Positions 17,422 to 26,629 of a stretch of 39,983 nt of DNA are shown one piece after another (positions within the stretch are counted from its first letter, which is position 1; the number at the start of each line of letters is the position of its first letter). The position numbers and the translations under genes are program-made. The stretch comes from Candidatus Bathyarchaeota archaeon (GTDB lineage: Archaea > Thermoproteota > Bathyarchaeia > Bathyarchaeales > Bathycorpusculaceae), in NCBI GenBank assembly GCA_018396615.1, contig JAGTQT010000008.1, positions 1 through 39,983 on the forward strand, given 5' to 3'. The notes below the pieces were generated by a model, which was not told where the DNA came from, searched no databases, and was given only the letters and a program-made list of their open reading frames with translations.

Positions 17422-17910
17422 TTAGAGCATGCGGTTTACAAGCGCGTTAATTTCGGCGCCTCGGTAGCCGAGTTCTCCGCCACTGGTAAAGCTTCTTTTT
17501 ATGTTGCCTTTGAAGCCCTTTGTGGGTGGATGCAGCTTAAAGTAAGGCTGAATTTGAGGCAGCTTCCAGTATTCGGCTTTGCAATTAAACAGAGCATCTG
17601 CTAGCTTCTCAATCGACTTGTAGCTAATTTTCTGCAGATACTCTTCTGTAAGTTTCTTGTCGCCGACGAGTCTTCCCCTTTTGCTTAATAGAAGCATCAC
17701 AGTTTCCTTGGAGGCTTCTCCCCATGTGACGTATGCACGGACAACGTTAAGCATACCAACGAAAGCAGGACGGTTATCTATCAGAACGGCACGGTTGTTC
17801 CGTGTCAATCTAAGCATCTGCAATGTCTCTCTGGCTTCGCGCCGGGCACTTATTGTTCCGCGAACCCTTACAGCAATGATGCATCTGCGTTGTGTAGCGT
17901 CTTCAGCCAC
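17422..17910 (-). CDS. rpmD: Ribosomal protein uL30
   Basis: IAVRVRGTISARREARETLQMLRLTRNNRAVLIDNRPAFVGMLNVVRAYVTWGE. Confidence 0.95.
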   Translation of the reverse strand: MAEDATQRRCIIAVRVRGTISARREARETLQMLRLTRNNRAVLIDNRPAFVGMLNVVRAYVTWGEASKETVMLLLSKRGRLVGDKKLTEEYLQKISYKSIEKLADALFNCKAEYWKLPQIQPYFKLHPPTKGFKGNIKRSFTSGGELGYRGAEINALVNRML

Positions 17911-17911
17911 T

Positions 17912-18559
17912 TTACCTCACCCAATCCGTAGGCGTGATAAGAGTGTACGTCTGTCGCAATGCGTCAAAAACCGCGTAGGCGAAAGAGGGAACAGTTCTTG
18001 TTGAACCATAGCTTCGGGTCCAGCAGTCCTTAACTCCCGCGAGCCCCAAAATGACCTTGGAAACTTCGCTTGCAACAACACCTAAGCCCCGGGGACCAGG
18101 AACAATTACTATTCGCACGCCGCCTGTTTTGCCTTCAACTTCAAAGGGTATTGAATGCGGTTTTCCGCAGCCGCATTCCCAGCTCCCGCAGCCTCTTCGC
18201 ACTGGAACGATGTTCAGCCTTGCCTCTGCCGCTGCTTTTTCGATAGCATTTCGCACTTGACTTGCTTTTGCAGCGCCTAAACCTATGTAGCCATCTCGGT
18301 TTCCAACTGCAACTATTGCTTTAAATCTGGATTTTTCGCCGGCATCTGTCTGTTTTTGAACCAAGTTTATGTTTATTACTTCTTCCTGCAGGTCTGGAAG
18401 GAGCGCGTCAACAATCTGTGGCTCTTTTATCTTCATTCCTGCCATGAAAACCTCTTCAATAGAGGCAATTCTGCCTTCTTGAATCATTTTTCCAAGACGG
18501 GTTCTCGGCACCCATTGCTCCATCCTCTCAGGTGAACGATCTCTTTCTCTTCGGCTCAT
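17912..18559 (-). CDS. rpsE: Ribosomal protein uS5
   Basis: WVPRTRLGKMIQEGRI..AIVAVGNRDGYIGLGAAK..VPVRRGCGSWECGCGKPHSIPFEVEGK. Confidence 0.97.
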   Translation of the reverse strand: MSRRERDRSPERMEQWVPRTRLGKMIQEGRIASIEEVFMAGMKIKEPQIVDALLPDLQEEVININLVQKQTDAGEKSRFKAIVAVGNRDGYIGLGAAKASQVRNAIEKAAAEARLNIVPVRRGCGSWECGCGKPHSIPFEVEGKTGGVRIVIVPGPRGLGVVASEVSKVILGLAGVKDCWTRSYGSTRTVPSFAYAVFDALRQTYTLITPTDWVR

Positions 18560-19176
18560 TTCTTTTTGCCTCCGCTTTTGAAAGCGGCAAGTATGTCTTT
18601 CTTTACTTTTGCAAAATGTTCAGGAAGCTTTTCAGGAGTAACCCCCTGTTTTAGGTACTGCGAGAATCTGGACTGATATTCTTCTGCTTCAGATGCTAGG
18701 CTCTTCGCGTATTCTGCAATGTGTCCGCCCGCTATCCTTTTTTCGTCAGGCAACTTTTCCTCGCCGTATGGAAGTTCTACTCCTGCGTCTACAACGCCTT
18801 TCAGTATCGCGAAAATTCTTGCGCCTTTCGAAGGTGATTGCAGCCCGATGTCCAAAACTGCGTTTTCGATGCCCTTTGCCTTAGCTTTCAAGCCACATAG
18901 AAGACCAGTCAGGTACGCTGCTGGAATATTTCCTCTCGGCGCTTTCCAGTCATATTTTTCAAGCTCTCGACTTTGAGCAGAAACTAGAACCTCATCGCCA
19001 TGTGGCTTAGCAGCAATTACCTGTGCTAAAATGTTGGTGATAGAGGCTCTTGCTACTAGTCTAGGCTGACCGGAAAGGATCAATGCCCTTCTTGTTCTGT
19101 AATCGGTTTTCCCTTCTTGTCTTCTCCTAAAGGGTGCACAGTAACGGGAACTCTTCGCCATTAACGCTTCCTCCAA
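18556..19176 (-). CDS. rplR: Ribosomal protein uL18
   Basis: APFRRRQEGKTDYRTRRALILSGQPRLVARAS; GLLCGLKAKAKGIENAVLDIGLQSPSKGARIFAILKGVVDAG. Confidence 0.96.
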   Translation of the reverse strand: MEEALMAKSSRYCAPFRRRQEGKTDYRTRRALILSGQPRLVARASITNILAQVIAAKPHGDEVLVSAQSRELEKYDWKAPRGNIPAAYLTGLLCGLKAKAKGIENAVLDIGLQSPSKGARIFAILKGVVDAGVELPYGEEKLPDEKRIAGGHIAEYAKSLASEAEEYQSRFSQYLKQGVTPEKLPEHFAKVKKDILAAFKSGGKKK

Positions 19177-19616
19177 AGGTCATGAGACTTTAGATAGCGC
19201 TCTAACTCCGCTACTGACGCAAATCTCCCGCTGCTTGCGATTTTGTAGAGTTTTCGATAGTTGCTTTCAGTAATGGTCCTGCTGACTTTAAGCTCCCGTA
19301 GACGTTTTCTCAAAGCTCGAATCTTGCGCATCCACGCCTCTTTCTGGGTCACTATTGCTCCCGCGGAGCCTGTTCTGCTTCCTGGACCCTTGCGCTTTCC
19401 CTTCTTTTTCTGTTTGTGTACTAGTCTTGCTCTAGACCGGCTTATCCCTCTCTCCGGCAGAGACTTTATTACTCCCTCGTGGATCAGCTTTCTAATTTCC
19501 TCGCGAGTTATGGCTGCCTCAATATCATCGATTTTTTCAGGATCCATCCAAACTCTGTTCTGCCCAACCTTCAGTATTTGCGCAGAAAGACGCCGTTGGC
19601 TCTTGAGATCAACCAT
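19161..19616 (-). CDS. rpl19e: Ribosomal protein eL19 (L19e)
   Basis: LKSQRRLSAQILKVGQNRVWMDPEKIDDIEAAITREEIRKLI. Confidence 0.97.
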   Translation of the reverse strand: MVDLKSQRRLSAQILKVGQNRVWMDPEKIDDIEAAITREEIRKLIHEGVIKSLPERGISRSRARLVHKQKKKGKRKGPGSRTGSAGAIVTQKEAWMRKIRALRKRLRELKVSRTITESNYRKLYKIASSGRFASVAELERYLKSHDLWRKR

Positions 19617-20167
19617 TACTCCTTCGACCTCTCCTTAGGCTTCTTTGCCTTTTTCTCGCGACTGGGCTTTTTTTCTGTCGTTTCCGGAGTTTCTGCTTTG
19701 ATTTCTTCTGGTTCCTCTTCTTCTTCGGGTTTTTCAGCTTCCTCTTTTTCTGGTTCTTTCTTCAGTTCTTTGAGTTCTTTGATGTTTAAGACCTTGATCT
19801 TCTTTTTTCGTGCTTCAACAAGCATTTCCAGCCTTTTCCTTCGCCCAACCACATGAGCAATTCTCACTGCTTGGGTTTCAGGATCAACCTTCCTGAGTTC
19901 TTCAACTGTGTGGACGAGTATTTCTTTGTATCCTGATGGATGAAGGCCTCTGGCGATTTTTGGTCCTCTGTAACCTGTGTTAACCGTCGCAGGCCAGCCT
20001 TTGAATTTTCTCCGCATCTTATGGTCCAGACCCTTCGGTCTTCGCCAGTTCTCACTTAGGCGCACATATCTCCAGCTTTCAGGTTTCACAAATTTGGGTT
20101 TACTTCTTTTTGCTCGCGTCCTCAACTTCAATGCTTTATGGCTGACGGGTTTTTGCTGTTCTGCCAT
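19616..20167 (-). CDS. rpl32e: Ribosomal protein eL32 (L32e) with charged C-terminal tail
   Basis: WRRPKGLDHKMRRKFKGWPATVNTGYRGPKIARGLHPSGYKEILVHTVEEL, then Glu/Lys-rich tail. Confidence 0.95.
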   Translation of the reverse strand: MAEQQKPVSHKALKLRTRAKRSKPKFVKPESWRYVRLSENWRRPKGLDHKMRRKFKGWPATVNTGYRGPKIARGLHPSGYKEILVHTVEELRKVDPETQAVRIAHVVGRRKRLEMLVEARKKKIKVLNIKELKELKKEPEKEEAEKPEEEEEPEEIKAETPETTEKKPSREKKAKKPKERSKE

Positions 20168-20719
20168 TTACATGACCTCGCTTCGCTCGTACACATAGAT
20201 GCCGTCTAGGAAGATCCGTGGATCTTTTCTTTTCACTTTGGTTGCTTGTTCAATGTTTGCGGCTGTTTGGCTTACGTCTTCCAAGTTTATGCCTTGAACG
20301 AGAAGGTCTTCGCCTTGAACTTTAACCTGCGCGTCGCCTATGATCTTGGCTTTTCTGGGGTTTCGCTCGCCTGTAAAGTTTTCAATCAAAACAGTTTTAT
20401 CTTTTATTTTGGCTGAGATCGGGAAGTGAGAAAACACAATTTTAAGCTTATACGTGAAGCCTGTTCTTACGCCTTTTATCATGTTCTGAATATGTGAGCA
20501 AACTGTGCCTACAAGAGCTGCTTCTTTCTTGCTTGGCCATTCAGCCCAAATACGAATAGTTTTTCCGTCGATAGAGAGTGACACCGGTGCGTAGGCAAAG
20601 TCGCGAGTTAGTGTTCCTTTAACGCCTTTGACTGTTATTTTTCGTCCCTCAAGAGTTACCTCTACATCATCTGGAGCTTGAACGGTTCTTGAGACTTCTA
20701 CGGCACGCATATGAGTCAC
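20168..20719 (-). CDS. rplF: Ribosomal protein uL6
   Basis: VTLEGRKITVKGVKGTLTRDF..SHIQNMIKGVRTGFTYKLKIVFSHFPI. Confidence 0.97.
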   Translation of the reverse strand: MTHMRAVEVSRTVQAPDDVEVTLEGRKITVKGVKGTLTRDFAYAPVSLSIDGKTIRIWAEWPSKKEAALVGTVCSHIQNMIKGVRTGFTYKLKIVFSHFPISAKIKDKTVLIENFTGERNPRKAKIIGDAQVKVQGEDLLVQGINLEDVSQTAANIEQATKVKRKDPRIFLDGIYVYERSEVM

Positions 20720-20727
20720 CGGTGTTC

Positions 20728-21129
20728 CTAGTAGACGAACGCTAGCAGTTTGCCTCCTGTGTTCTTTTCAACGGCTTCCTTGTGAGAAAGTACGCCTTTC
20801 GGGGTCGAGATGACTATTATGCCTATTTCTCTTGAGGGCAGGAACTTTTTCTCCCATTCCTCGAATTCGTCTACTTTGACAGAAAAACGTGGTCTTATGG
20901 CGCCACACTTGTTTATTCTTCCTAGAAGTTGGACTTTGAACTTGCCAGACCGCCCATCGTCTATGAACTCGAATTCGCCGATATAGCCGTTAAGCTGCAT
21001 TATCCTGAATACTCTACCCAGAAGCTTAGAGGCAGGGCTAATCACACACTCGCGTTTGTTGCGCATCTCGTTGTTCATTATCGCGGTTAAGCCGTTTGAC
21101 AGCGTGTCCATCGTTCTTTCCTCAATCAC
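20728..21129 (-). CDS. rpsH: Ribosomal protein uS8
   Basis: [63 protein letters not shown] start overlapping the S14 stop region. Confidence 0.96.
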   Translation of the reverse strand: MIEERTMDTLSNGLTAIMNNEMRNKRECVISPASKLLGRVFRIMQLNGYIGEFEFIDDGRSGKFKVQLLGRINKCGAIRPRFSVKVDEFEEWEKKFLPSREIGIIVISTPKGVLSHKEAVEKNTGGKLLAFVY

Positions 21130-21290
21130 TCATATTTTCTGAAGCCGAGTTTTTTTGCCACTTCCCTAAAACAATGCCGACATAAATATAAATTGTAACG
21201 TCGGATCACAGGCCCATATGCGCCGCACCTGCTGCACGGTCTCGCTCCCTTACCAAATTTTCTTTCTTTTCTAGGCTTCTCTTTTCCCAA
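21126..21290 (-). CDS. rpsN: Ribosomal protein uS14, zinc-binding (absent from supplied ORF track)
   Basis: Manual translation: TTG start, [54 protein letters not shown], 54 aa, with GAGGAGG SD upstream, between L5 and S8. Confidence 0.93.
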   Translation of the reverse strand: MGKEKPRKERKFGKGARPCSRCGAYGPVIRRYNLYLCRHCFREVAKKLGFRKYE

Positions 21291-21303
21291 ATCAACTTCC
21301 TCC

Positions 21304-21849
21304 TCAACTCTGCACGATTTCTACTCCCAGAGCATCTTTTGCAAACAACATTGCTTCCTCTGGTGTAAGGACATGTTTGGCACCGATCTTGGCACTTCTA
21401 AGTCGACGGTTCTTAACACGGTATCCTGGCCGGCTTAGGGAGACGCAGATGTCCATGCCGAATATTCCGATTTCAGGGTCATATTTTACGCCGGGTATTT
21501 CGATGTGTTCTTTCAAGCCAAAGGAGAAATTGCCGTGCTTGTCAAAACTTTTTTCAGAGATCTTGTTATCTATTACTGGAAGCACTTTCTTGAGAAAATC
21601 TATGGCACTCTGTTTTCTCAGTGTGGTTATGCATGCTATTGGTTCGCCTTTTCTGATTCCGAAGTCTCTTACTGTACTTTTTGCTTTTCGCTTGCATGGG
21701 TTTTGATTGGTAAGCTCCTTGAGGACTTTGGTGGCTTTTTCCAGTGGTTCACCTGACTTTCCCACACTTATGTTAACGACTACTTTCTCAATTCTAGGCT
21801 TAAGCATGGGATGCTCTTCCCACTTTTTGCGAATGTCATCTTCAGACAA
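21304..21849 (-). CDS. rplE: Ribosomal protein uL5
   Basis: [61 protein letters not shown]. Confidence 0.97.
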   Translation of the reverse strand: MSEDDIRKKWEEHPMLKPRIEKVVVNISVGKSGEPLEKATKVLKELTNQNPCKRKAKSTVRDFGIRKGEPIACITTLRKQSAIDFLKKVLPVIDNKISEKSFDKHGNFSFGLKEHIEIPGVKYDPEIGIFGMDICVSLSRPGYRVKNRRLRSAKIGAKHVLTPEEAMLFAKDALGVEIVQS

Positions 21850-22609
21850 CCTGTGTTGCCTCCGGCATAGCTATAAGCGGTTTCTCCTCGCCTACCACCA
21901 TCACGAAGTCGAGAACCGTCTGACAACGCTCGCCTCGCTCATCCTCGATGGTCACCAAGGCGTTTCTCCGCTTTTTTCCCTCAGCTTTTTCGATTTCCAA
22001 GATCTTGCCATGTCTGCCTATGTTTTTTCCTTTGGTTATTATCGCATAATTCTTCTCTTTGACTTTCAAGTGTTCAAGAACTTGCATGTCCGGAAGGCTT
22101 AGTTTCAATGTGTCAAGGGTTTCGTAGATGTCTTCCTGCGGGTTTTTAGGATCAGCAACTTTTACTAAGCTATTGGAACCGTCATGCAAGTTTACTTGCA
22201 CATGCCCGTGGTCTAGGATTTTTTTGTTTTCGATGCGGCAGAGCTTAAAGCTTGCCTCTTCCTTGGCAATAGGGTTTAAAACAAGACCTTTGGGAGAGGG
22301 TAAAACGCGGAAATTCTTTCCTATATCGGGTAGGGAGATAACATCCATAAGGCCGACGGGAAAGATATCATCGCGGATGATTCTTCCATTAACTTGCACT
22401 TTTCCCTGCGAAACGATGGCTTTAGACTCTTTTCTTGTTTTTGCAAAGCCGAGAATATCACGTAGCACGACGGCAAGAGGTAGGCACTCGCTCAAAGGAT
22501 GAGGCCCTGCGGAGGGTTTAACAACCCATACGAATTCTTTTCTTTTAATCGGCCAAAATCTCGGAGCCGGCCCACGCTTTAGTCCTGTTGATCCGCCTTT
22601 CTTGCCCAA
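21842..22609 (-). CDS. rps4e: Ribosomal protein eS4 (S4e)
   Basis: GSTGLKRGPAPRFWPIKRKEFVWVVKPSAGPHPLSECLPLAVVLRDIL; S4 and KOW-like segments. Confidence 0.97.
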   Translation of the reverse strand: MGKKGGSTGLKRGPAPRFWPIKRKEFVWVVKPSAGPHPLSECLPLAVVLRDILGFAKTRKESKAIVSQGKVQVNGRIIRDDIFPVGLMDVISLPDIGKNFRVLPSPKGLVLNPIAKEEASFKLCRIENKKILDHGHVQVNLHDGSNSLVKVADPKNPQEDIYETLDTLKLSLPDMQVLEHLKVKEKNYAIITKGKNIGRHGKILEIEKAEGKKRRNALVTIEDERGERCQTVLDFVMVVGEEKPLIAMPEATQVV

Positions 22610-22611
22610 AT

Positions 22612-23256
22612 CTATTCTCCTCCTCTAGTTTTCTTTGCGGTTGTCCGCTTGGTTCGTGTTTTACGTGGTTTCGGCTTTTCTTCTTCGGCTTCTGCCTTTT
22701 CTGCTTCTGCTGCAGCTTCTTCTTTAGGCTTCTTTTTAGCCGGCTTTTTCGCAGCTCTTCTTCTAGGCTTCTTCGGTTTTTCTTCAATTGCTACAGGCTT
22801 CTCTTCGGCAACTTCTTTTTCGACTTCAAGCTTCTTTGAAGGCTTCCTAGCTGGTTTCTCGACGGCTGCTTCCATTTCTTTGCGAGCTATCTGCCTTCGT
22901 TCCACAACCTGCTTTCTCCACTTATCATCTAAAACAAGGTTTGTGATTTGTACCTTGGATGGATGAATCGGTACGGGTATTGTAGTTCCGTCTACTTTTT
23001 CACGTGTCAAACCTTCAACGTAAACTCTGTATCTTGCTCTGTCTACGCTGGAAACTTTTCCTTCGAAGCCCTTATGGTCGCCTCGCATTATCCTCACAGT
23101 GTCGCCCTTTCGAACGGGTATTGTTCTAATTCCGTGAGCAGCCTTCTGTTCCGGCGAAAGTGGTGAGGCAAAGAGTTTCTGGCGTCTATGATCTGGCGCT
23201 CTAAAAACCATTTTCCTCTGTTTTGAAGGATTAGTTACAGGTTTAGCGGCTTGCAT
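22612..23256 (-). CDS. rplX: Ribosomal protein uL24 with long Lys/Ala/Glu-rich C-terminal extension
   Basis: SPEQKAAHGIRTIPVRKGDTVRIMRGDHKGFEGKVSSVDRARYRVYVEGLT core (KOW), then about 90 aa low-complexity tail. Confidence 0.95.
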   Translation of the reverse strand: MQAAKPVTNPSKQRKMVFRAPDHRRQKLFASPLSPEQKAAHGIRTIPVRKGDTVRIMRGDHKGFEGKVSSVDRARYRVYVEGLTREKVDGTTIPVPIHPSKVQITNLVLDDKWRKQVVERRQIARKEMEAAVEKPARKPSKKLEVEKEVAEEKPVAIEEKPKKPRRRAAKKPAKKKPKEEAAAEAEKAEAEEEKPKPRKTRTKRTTAKKTRGGE

Positions 23257-23267
23257 TCTTTTTCCTC

Positions 23268-23708
23268 CTAGACAATTATGCTGGATGCGCTTGCAATTCT
23301 AGGCCATCTCTCAGCTGCTTCTTTTGCGACCGGCCCACGGATTTCAGAGCCTTTCATCTCGCCTTCTGGAGTGATTATCACGGCGGCGTTATCCTCAAAT
23401 TTTATCCAGACACCATCAGATCTTCTGAAGGACTTTCTTTGCCTAATGATGACTGCTTGGAAAATCTTCTTCTTCATGTCTGGTGTGCCCTGCCTTACTG
23501 AAACCGTAACTCGGTCGCCTACGTGTGCTGATGGATAGCGACGCAGACGCCCCTTGTAGCCCATCACCTGCACCAGCCGCAGTTCTCTTGCGCCAGTGTT
23601 ATCGGCACATCTTAGCGTCGAGCCTGTAGGAAGACCTCTAGAAATCTTAGGTGTCTGTCCCATGGTTCCCGCCGCAGTTAATGCTCTCTGCTTTGCTTTT
23701 GCCGCCAT
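23268..23708 (-). CDS. rplN: Ribosomal protein uL14
   Basis: [57 protein letters not shown]. Confidence 0.97.
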   Translation of the reverse strand: MAAKAKQRALTAAGTMGQTPKISRGLPTGSTLRCADNTGARELRLVQVMGYKGRLRRYPSAHVGDRVTVSVRQGTPDMKKKIFQAVIIRQRKSFRRSDGVWIKFEDNAAVIITPEGEMKGSEIRGPVAKEAAERWPRIASASSIIV

Positions 23709-23710
23709 TC

Positions 23711-24034
23711 CTATCTCTCCTCAAGCTTCTCCATAACCACGAAAGACACTGTCTTGCTTATTGGACGGCACTCTGCAATTCTAACGCGGTCGCCTTCCTT
23801 GGCATCGATGCACGGCGGATTATGCGATGGAATTCTGCTTCTCCGGCGTTCATATCTCATGAACTTTGGAACGTACTGAAGATAGTCTCGCTCAACGACA
23901 ACTGTCTTATCCATCTTGGAACTCGCAACTATTCCGTCAAGAACCCGTCCTCTTACAGGAAGTTCTCCGTGAAAAGGACAGTTGCGGTCACTGCATGTTT
24001 TTTTGGGCTTTTTGAAAACAAGAGACATCACCAA
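23711..24034 (-). CDS. rpsQ: Ribosomal protein uS17
   Basis: [82 protein letters not shown]. Confidence 0.97.
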   Translation of the reverse strand: MVMSLVFKKPKKTCSDRNCPFHGELPVRGRVLDGIVASSKMDKTVVVERDYLQYVPKFMRYERRRSRIPSHNPPCIDAKEGDRVRIAECRPISKTVSFVVMEKLEER

Positions 24035-24309
24035 AGCCTCCTAATAGTTTTCTTAAGACGGTCTTCAGGTCTTCCCACAAGGAGACCGCCATCGATTTCA
24101 ACTACTGTTCCGTCTGGAAACTTGAAGTGGAAAACAGCTGAATTCTTGATTATTACTCTCTTTTTCTCCTTATCTAGAAGCGTGAAAGTGTTTTTTGTTT
24201 CGTCTATGACTTTGCCGCAGACGCCGACGTAGGAAGACTGACAGCTTCTGGCAATCTTGGCTTCTGTTCCGATAAACTCGTAGCGGACAACGTCGGGAGA
24301 CACTTTCAC
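24028..24309 (-). CDS. rnp1: Ribonuclease P protein component 1 (Rpp29/Pop4)
   Basis: [35 protein letters not shown]; conserved position between L29 and S17. Confidence 0.93.
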   Translation of the reverse strand: MKVSPDVVRYEFIGTEAKIARSCQSSYVGVCGKVIDETKNTFTLLDKEKKRVIIKNSAVFHFKFPDGTVVEIDGGLLVGRPEDRLKKTIRRLW

Positions 24310-24548
24310 TTTTTCTTCCTCACTCTCTTTTTCCTTGCGGCGGCAGGCTGACTTTGCTGCTCCTTCTCTATCGTAAGCAGCCGAGCAATCGTTCTCCGTA
24401 GCTCTTTTATTCTTGCAGGATTCTCCACGGTTCCGCCCGCCCCGATCATTGTTTTCATGCGCATAAACTCTGTTCTAAGCTCTTTTAGCTTCTGAGCCCG
24501 ATCTTCAGAAGACATGTCACGAATTTCTTTCACCCTAAGTATTGGCAT
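24306..24548 (-). CDS. rpmC: Ribosomal protein uL29
   Basis: LRVKEIRDMSSEDRAQKLKELRTEFMRMKTMIGAGGTVENPARIKELRRTIARLLTI. Confidence 0.95.
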   Translation of the reverse strand: MPILRVKEIRDMSSEDRAQKLKELRTEFMRMKTMIGAGGTVENPARIKELRRTIARLLTIEKEQQSQPAAARKKRVRKKK

Positions 24549-25289
24549 TTACTCCGCCGCCCCCTCTTCTTCTCCGCCTGCTTTCTCAATGTCTTCTTCT
24601 GATGCAACCGCTTCTGCTTCAGGCTTGTGCTCCTCAAGTGCTGGCTCCTCTTTTTGAGACTCCTCTTCTGCAGGCATTTCCTTGGATTCAGGCAGAGCTT
24701 CTACTATTCTAAATCTGTCAGGAAACTTGGCATCAGGAGGCATTATTCTAACCCGAATTCCAAAAATTCCTGGTTTTAGCTGGACATGGACTTCGGCCTT
24801 TCGAAGATTCTTCAGGGCAGGGTCTCCGCACTTCGGCATGTAGCCTGCACGGAATTTTTCGAATCTTGCTCTTTCAGTTCTCAGCTTCCCGCTTATTATG
24901 ATCTCGGCGCCTAGTGCGCCGGCTTCCATAACTTGATTCAGAGCCCAGAAGCCTGCTCGCCTAAAGTGGACTCCTCTTTCTAAGGCGCCTGCAGTCTTAG
25001 AGGCTACAACATAAGCGTTTAATTCAGGGATTTCGATTTCGGAAACAGAGATTTGCGGGTTGGGAACTTTGAATTTCTCCTCTAAAAGGGATGCCAGTTC
25101 TCTTATGGTTTCTCCGCCTCGCCCTATAACTAGGCCTGGGCGCATTGCATAGATTACTATGTGAGTGCCGAGAGGTGTTTTCGAGATAGATACTCCGCCG
25201 TATCCTGCTCGCTCAAGTTTTTTCTGCAAAAACTCGTCAATCTCGGTTTTCTTCATTGATTCGCTTATAAAATGCTTAACGATCGCCAT
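24549..25289 (-). CDS. rpsC: Ribosomal protein uS3 with acidic C-terminal tail
   Basis: KH domain MRPGLVIGRGGETIRELASLLEEKF; GAEIIISGKLRTERARFEKFRAGYMPKCGDPALKN. Confidence 0.97.
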   Translation of the reverse strand: MAIVKHFISESMKKTEIDEFLQKKLERAGYGGVSISKTPLGTHIVIYAMRPGLVIGRGGETIRELASLLEEKFKVPNPQISVSEIEIPELNAYVVASKTAGALERGVHFRRAGFWALNQVMEAGALGAEIIISGKLRTERARFEKFRAGYMPKCGDPALKNLRKAEVHVQLKPGIFGIRVRIMPPDAKFPDRFRIVEALPESKEMPAEEESQKEEPALEEHKPEAEAVASEEDIEKAGGEEEGAAE

Positions 25290-25801
25290 TACGCGGGTTC
25301 CCCTGTTTCAGGCTTCTCTTCAAGTGCTATCTCAATATGGGTTAAGGTCTGGAACTTCGGCGTGGCTCTTCCCTGCGCTCTTGGCATGTACCGCTTCACC
25401 TTCAATCCAAGATATGCGGCAGCGTGAACTATGCGCATTCTGTCAGTGTCAAGTCCCTTGTTTTCCGCGTTTGCTTCAGCGCCTTGGAGAATCTTCAGTA
25501 TATATTTGGCTGTTTTAATGGGGTATCGGCCAGCATGAGCCTTCTCTAGTCCGTGGCGGTGTCCCGCCTTCTTTTCATATCTTGTAAATGGAACAGGCTT
25601 TTTCTTTTCTGCAACGGCTTTGAGATAGCTTTTGGCCTTTGTAAGCATCATTCCCTTGATCGTTCTGCATACTTCGCGTGCTGCCTTATGGGATACTCTA
25701 GCCTCGCGTCCGCTTGCTTTGACTGTTTTCTCCGGATCTAGTTCTTCTTCTGTTATTGAGTATCCCCATTTGGGCAATCCATGTTCTCTCCAATTGTGCA
25801 A
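25289..25801 (-). CDS. rplV: Ribosomal protein uL22
   Basis: KASGREARVSHKAAREVCRTIKGM..KKPVPFTRYEKKAGHRHGLEKAHAGRYPIKTAKYILKIL; both candidate starts are TTG (25801, or 25777 giving MPKWGYSIT). Confidence 0.95.
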   Translation of the reverse strand: MHNWREHGLPKWGYSITEEELDPEKTVKASGREARVSHKAAREVCRTIKGMMLTKAKSYLKAVAEKKKPVPFTRYEKKAGHRHGLEKAHAGRYPIKTAKYILKILQGAEANAENKGLDTDRMRIVHAAAYLGLKVKRYMPRAQGRATPKFQTLTHIEIALEEKPETGEPA

Positions 25802-25819
25802 TTGAACAGCGCTACAGCG

Positions 25820-25828
25820 ATTTATATT
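25820..25828 (-). promoter_or_regulatory. Putative TATA box of the ribosomal-protein operon
   Basis: Minus strand AATATAAAT just upstream of L22; spacing fits a TSS near 25799. Confidence 0.45.
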
Positions 25829-25943
25829 GTTTTCCGTTAACTGAAAATGGTTTCAGACAGATTTTACTCCTTCTAGAGAGATTTAGAAGCGAAAAAAGCC
25901 TTAATGCACCATTCCTCAAACGGGTCATGGTCATGGGAAGCAG

Positions 25944-26567
25944 TTATGTTACCTTCAGCAAGTCTCCTTTACATTTCTCACAGCGATACAGTGGATGAGC
26001 CATGCAGAAGGTTATGCCTTGTAGAAGCTTTTTCTTGTCCCATTCAGGAAAACTCGCGTCTTCCTTTATCGGCATCCACATCAAGTGAACATTAAAGACA
26101 TGTTGCGGTCGCTTTATTGTGTGAGAAACAGTAAGGTAATTTATTGATCTGAATCCAAGCTTCTCCATTTGCCCCTTGACAAGCCAAGGGCTCCAATGGT
26201 TTTCCAGAGCAATAGTTGCGAAGCCTTCAACGTTTCTCTGGCTTTGTAGCATGGCTTTAAGTAGAAGCTGTCCGAATCCGTGCCCTTTTGCTTTTCTAAG
26301 AACCCAGATACAATTCATGACTACAACATTGTTGCCTGTGATAGGATAGCCAGACGACTCTGCAGGAGCATACTCGATCTGTCCAACCGCATTGCCGTTG
26401 GCAATAAAGAGCTTCTTGCAAAACCCTACTGGAATGGCACGTTCAAGATACTTTTGCCTACCGTGATATTTTCTAAAAGGCATAGGTGCGAAGCACCGGT
26501 AAAGGTATCTTTCATATTCTCGTTTTTCTGTTATGTCAATGATCTTGGTTTTCAAACCGCGCTTCAT
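25944..26567 (-). CDS. GNAT-family N-acetyltransferase
   Basis: VVVMNCIWVLRKAKGHGFGQLLLKAMLQ acetyl-CoA-binding motif region; C-terminal CEKC. Confidence 0.75.
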   Translation of the reverse strand: MKRGLKTKIIDITEKREYERYLYRCFAPMPFRKYHGRQKYLERAIPVGFCKKLFIANGNAVGQIEYAPAESSGYPITGNNVVVMNCIWVLRKAKGHGFGQLLLKAMLQSQRNVEGFATIALENHWSPWLVKGQMEKLGFRSINYLTVSHTIKRPQHVFNVHLMWMPIKEDASFPEWDKKKLLQGITFCMAHPLYRCEKCKGDLLKVT

Positions 26568-26629
26568 CTCATGCTAAGAGGGTTAACCTCAACGGGAGCA
26601 TGCGCTCTTATCTGATTTAACATATACAA

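Noticed and set aside
19261-19856. Plus-strand 125-aa Ser/Phe-rich ORFs opposite L19e and L32e
   Set aside because: Low-complexity translation of the complement of Lys/Glu-rich ribosomal coding sequence
22588-22966. Plus-strand Phe/Ser/Cys-rich ORFs opposite the L24 tail
   Set aside because: Complement of the Lys/Ala/Glu tail codons; not plausible proteins
23651-24232. 193-aa plus-strand ORF opposite S17/Rnp1
   Set aside because: Antisense to two conserved genes; no domain
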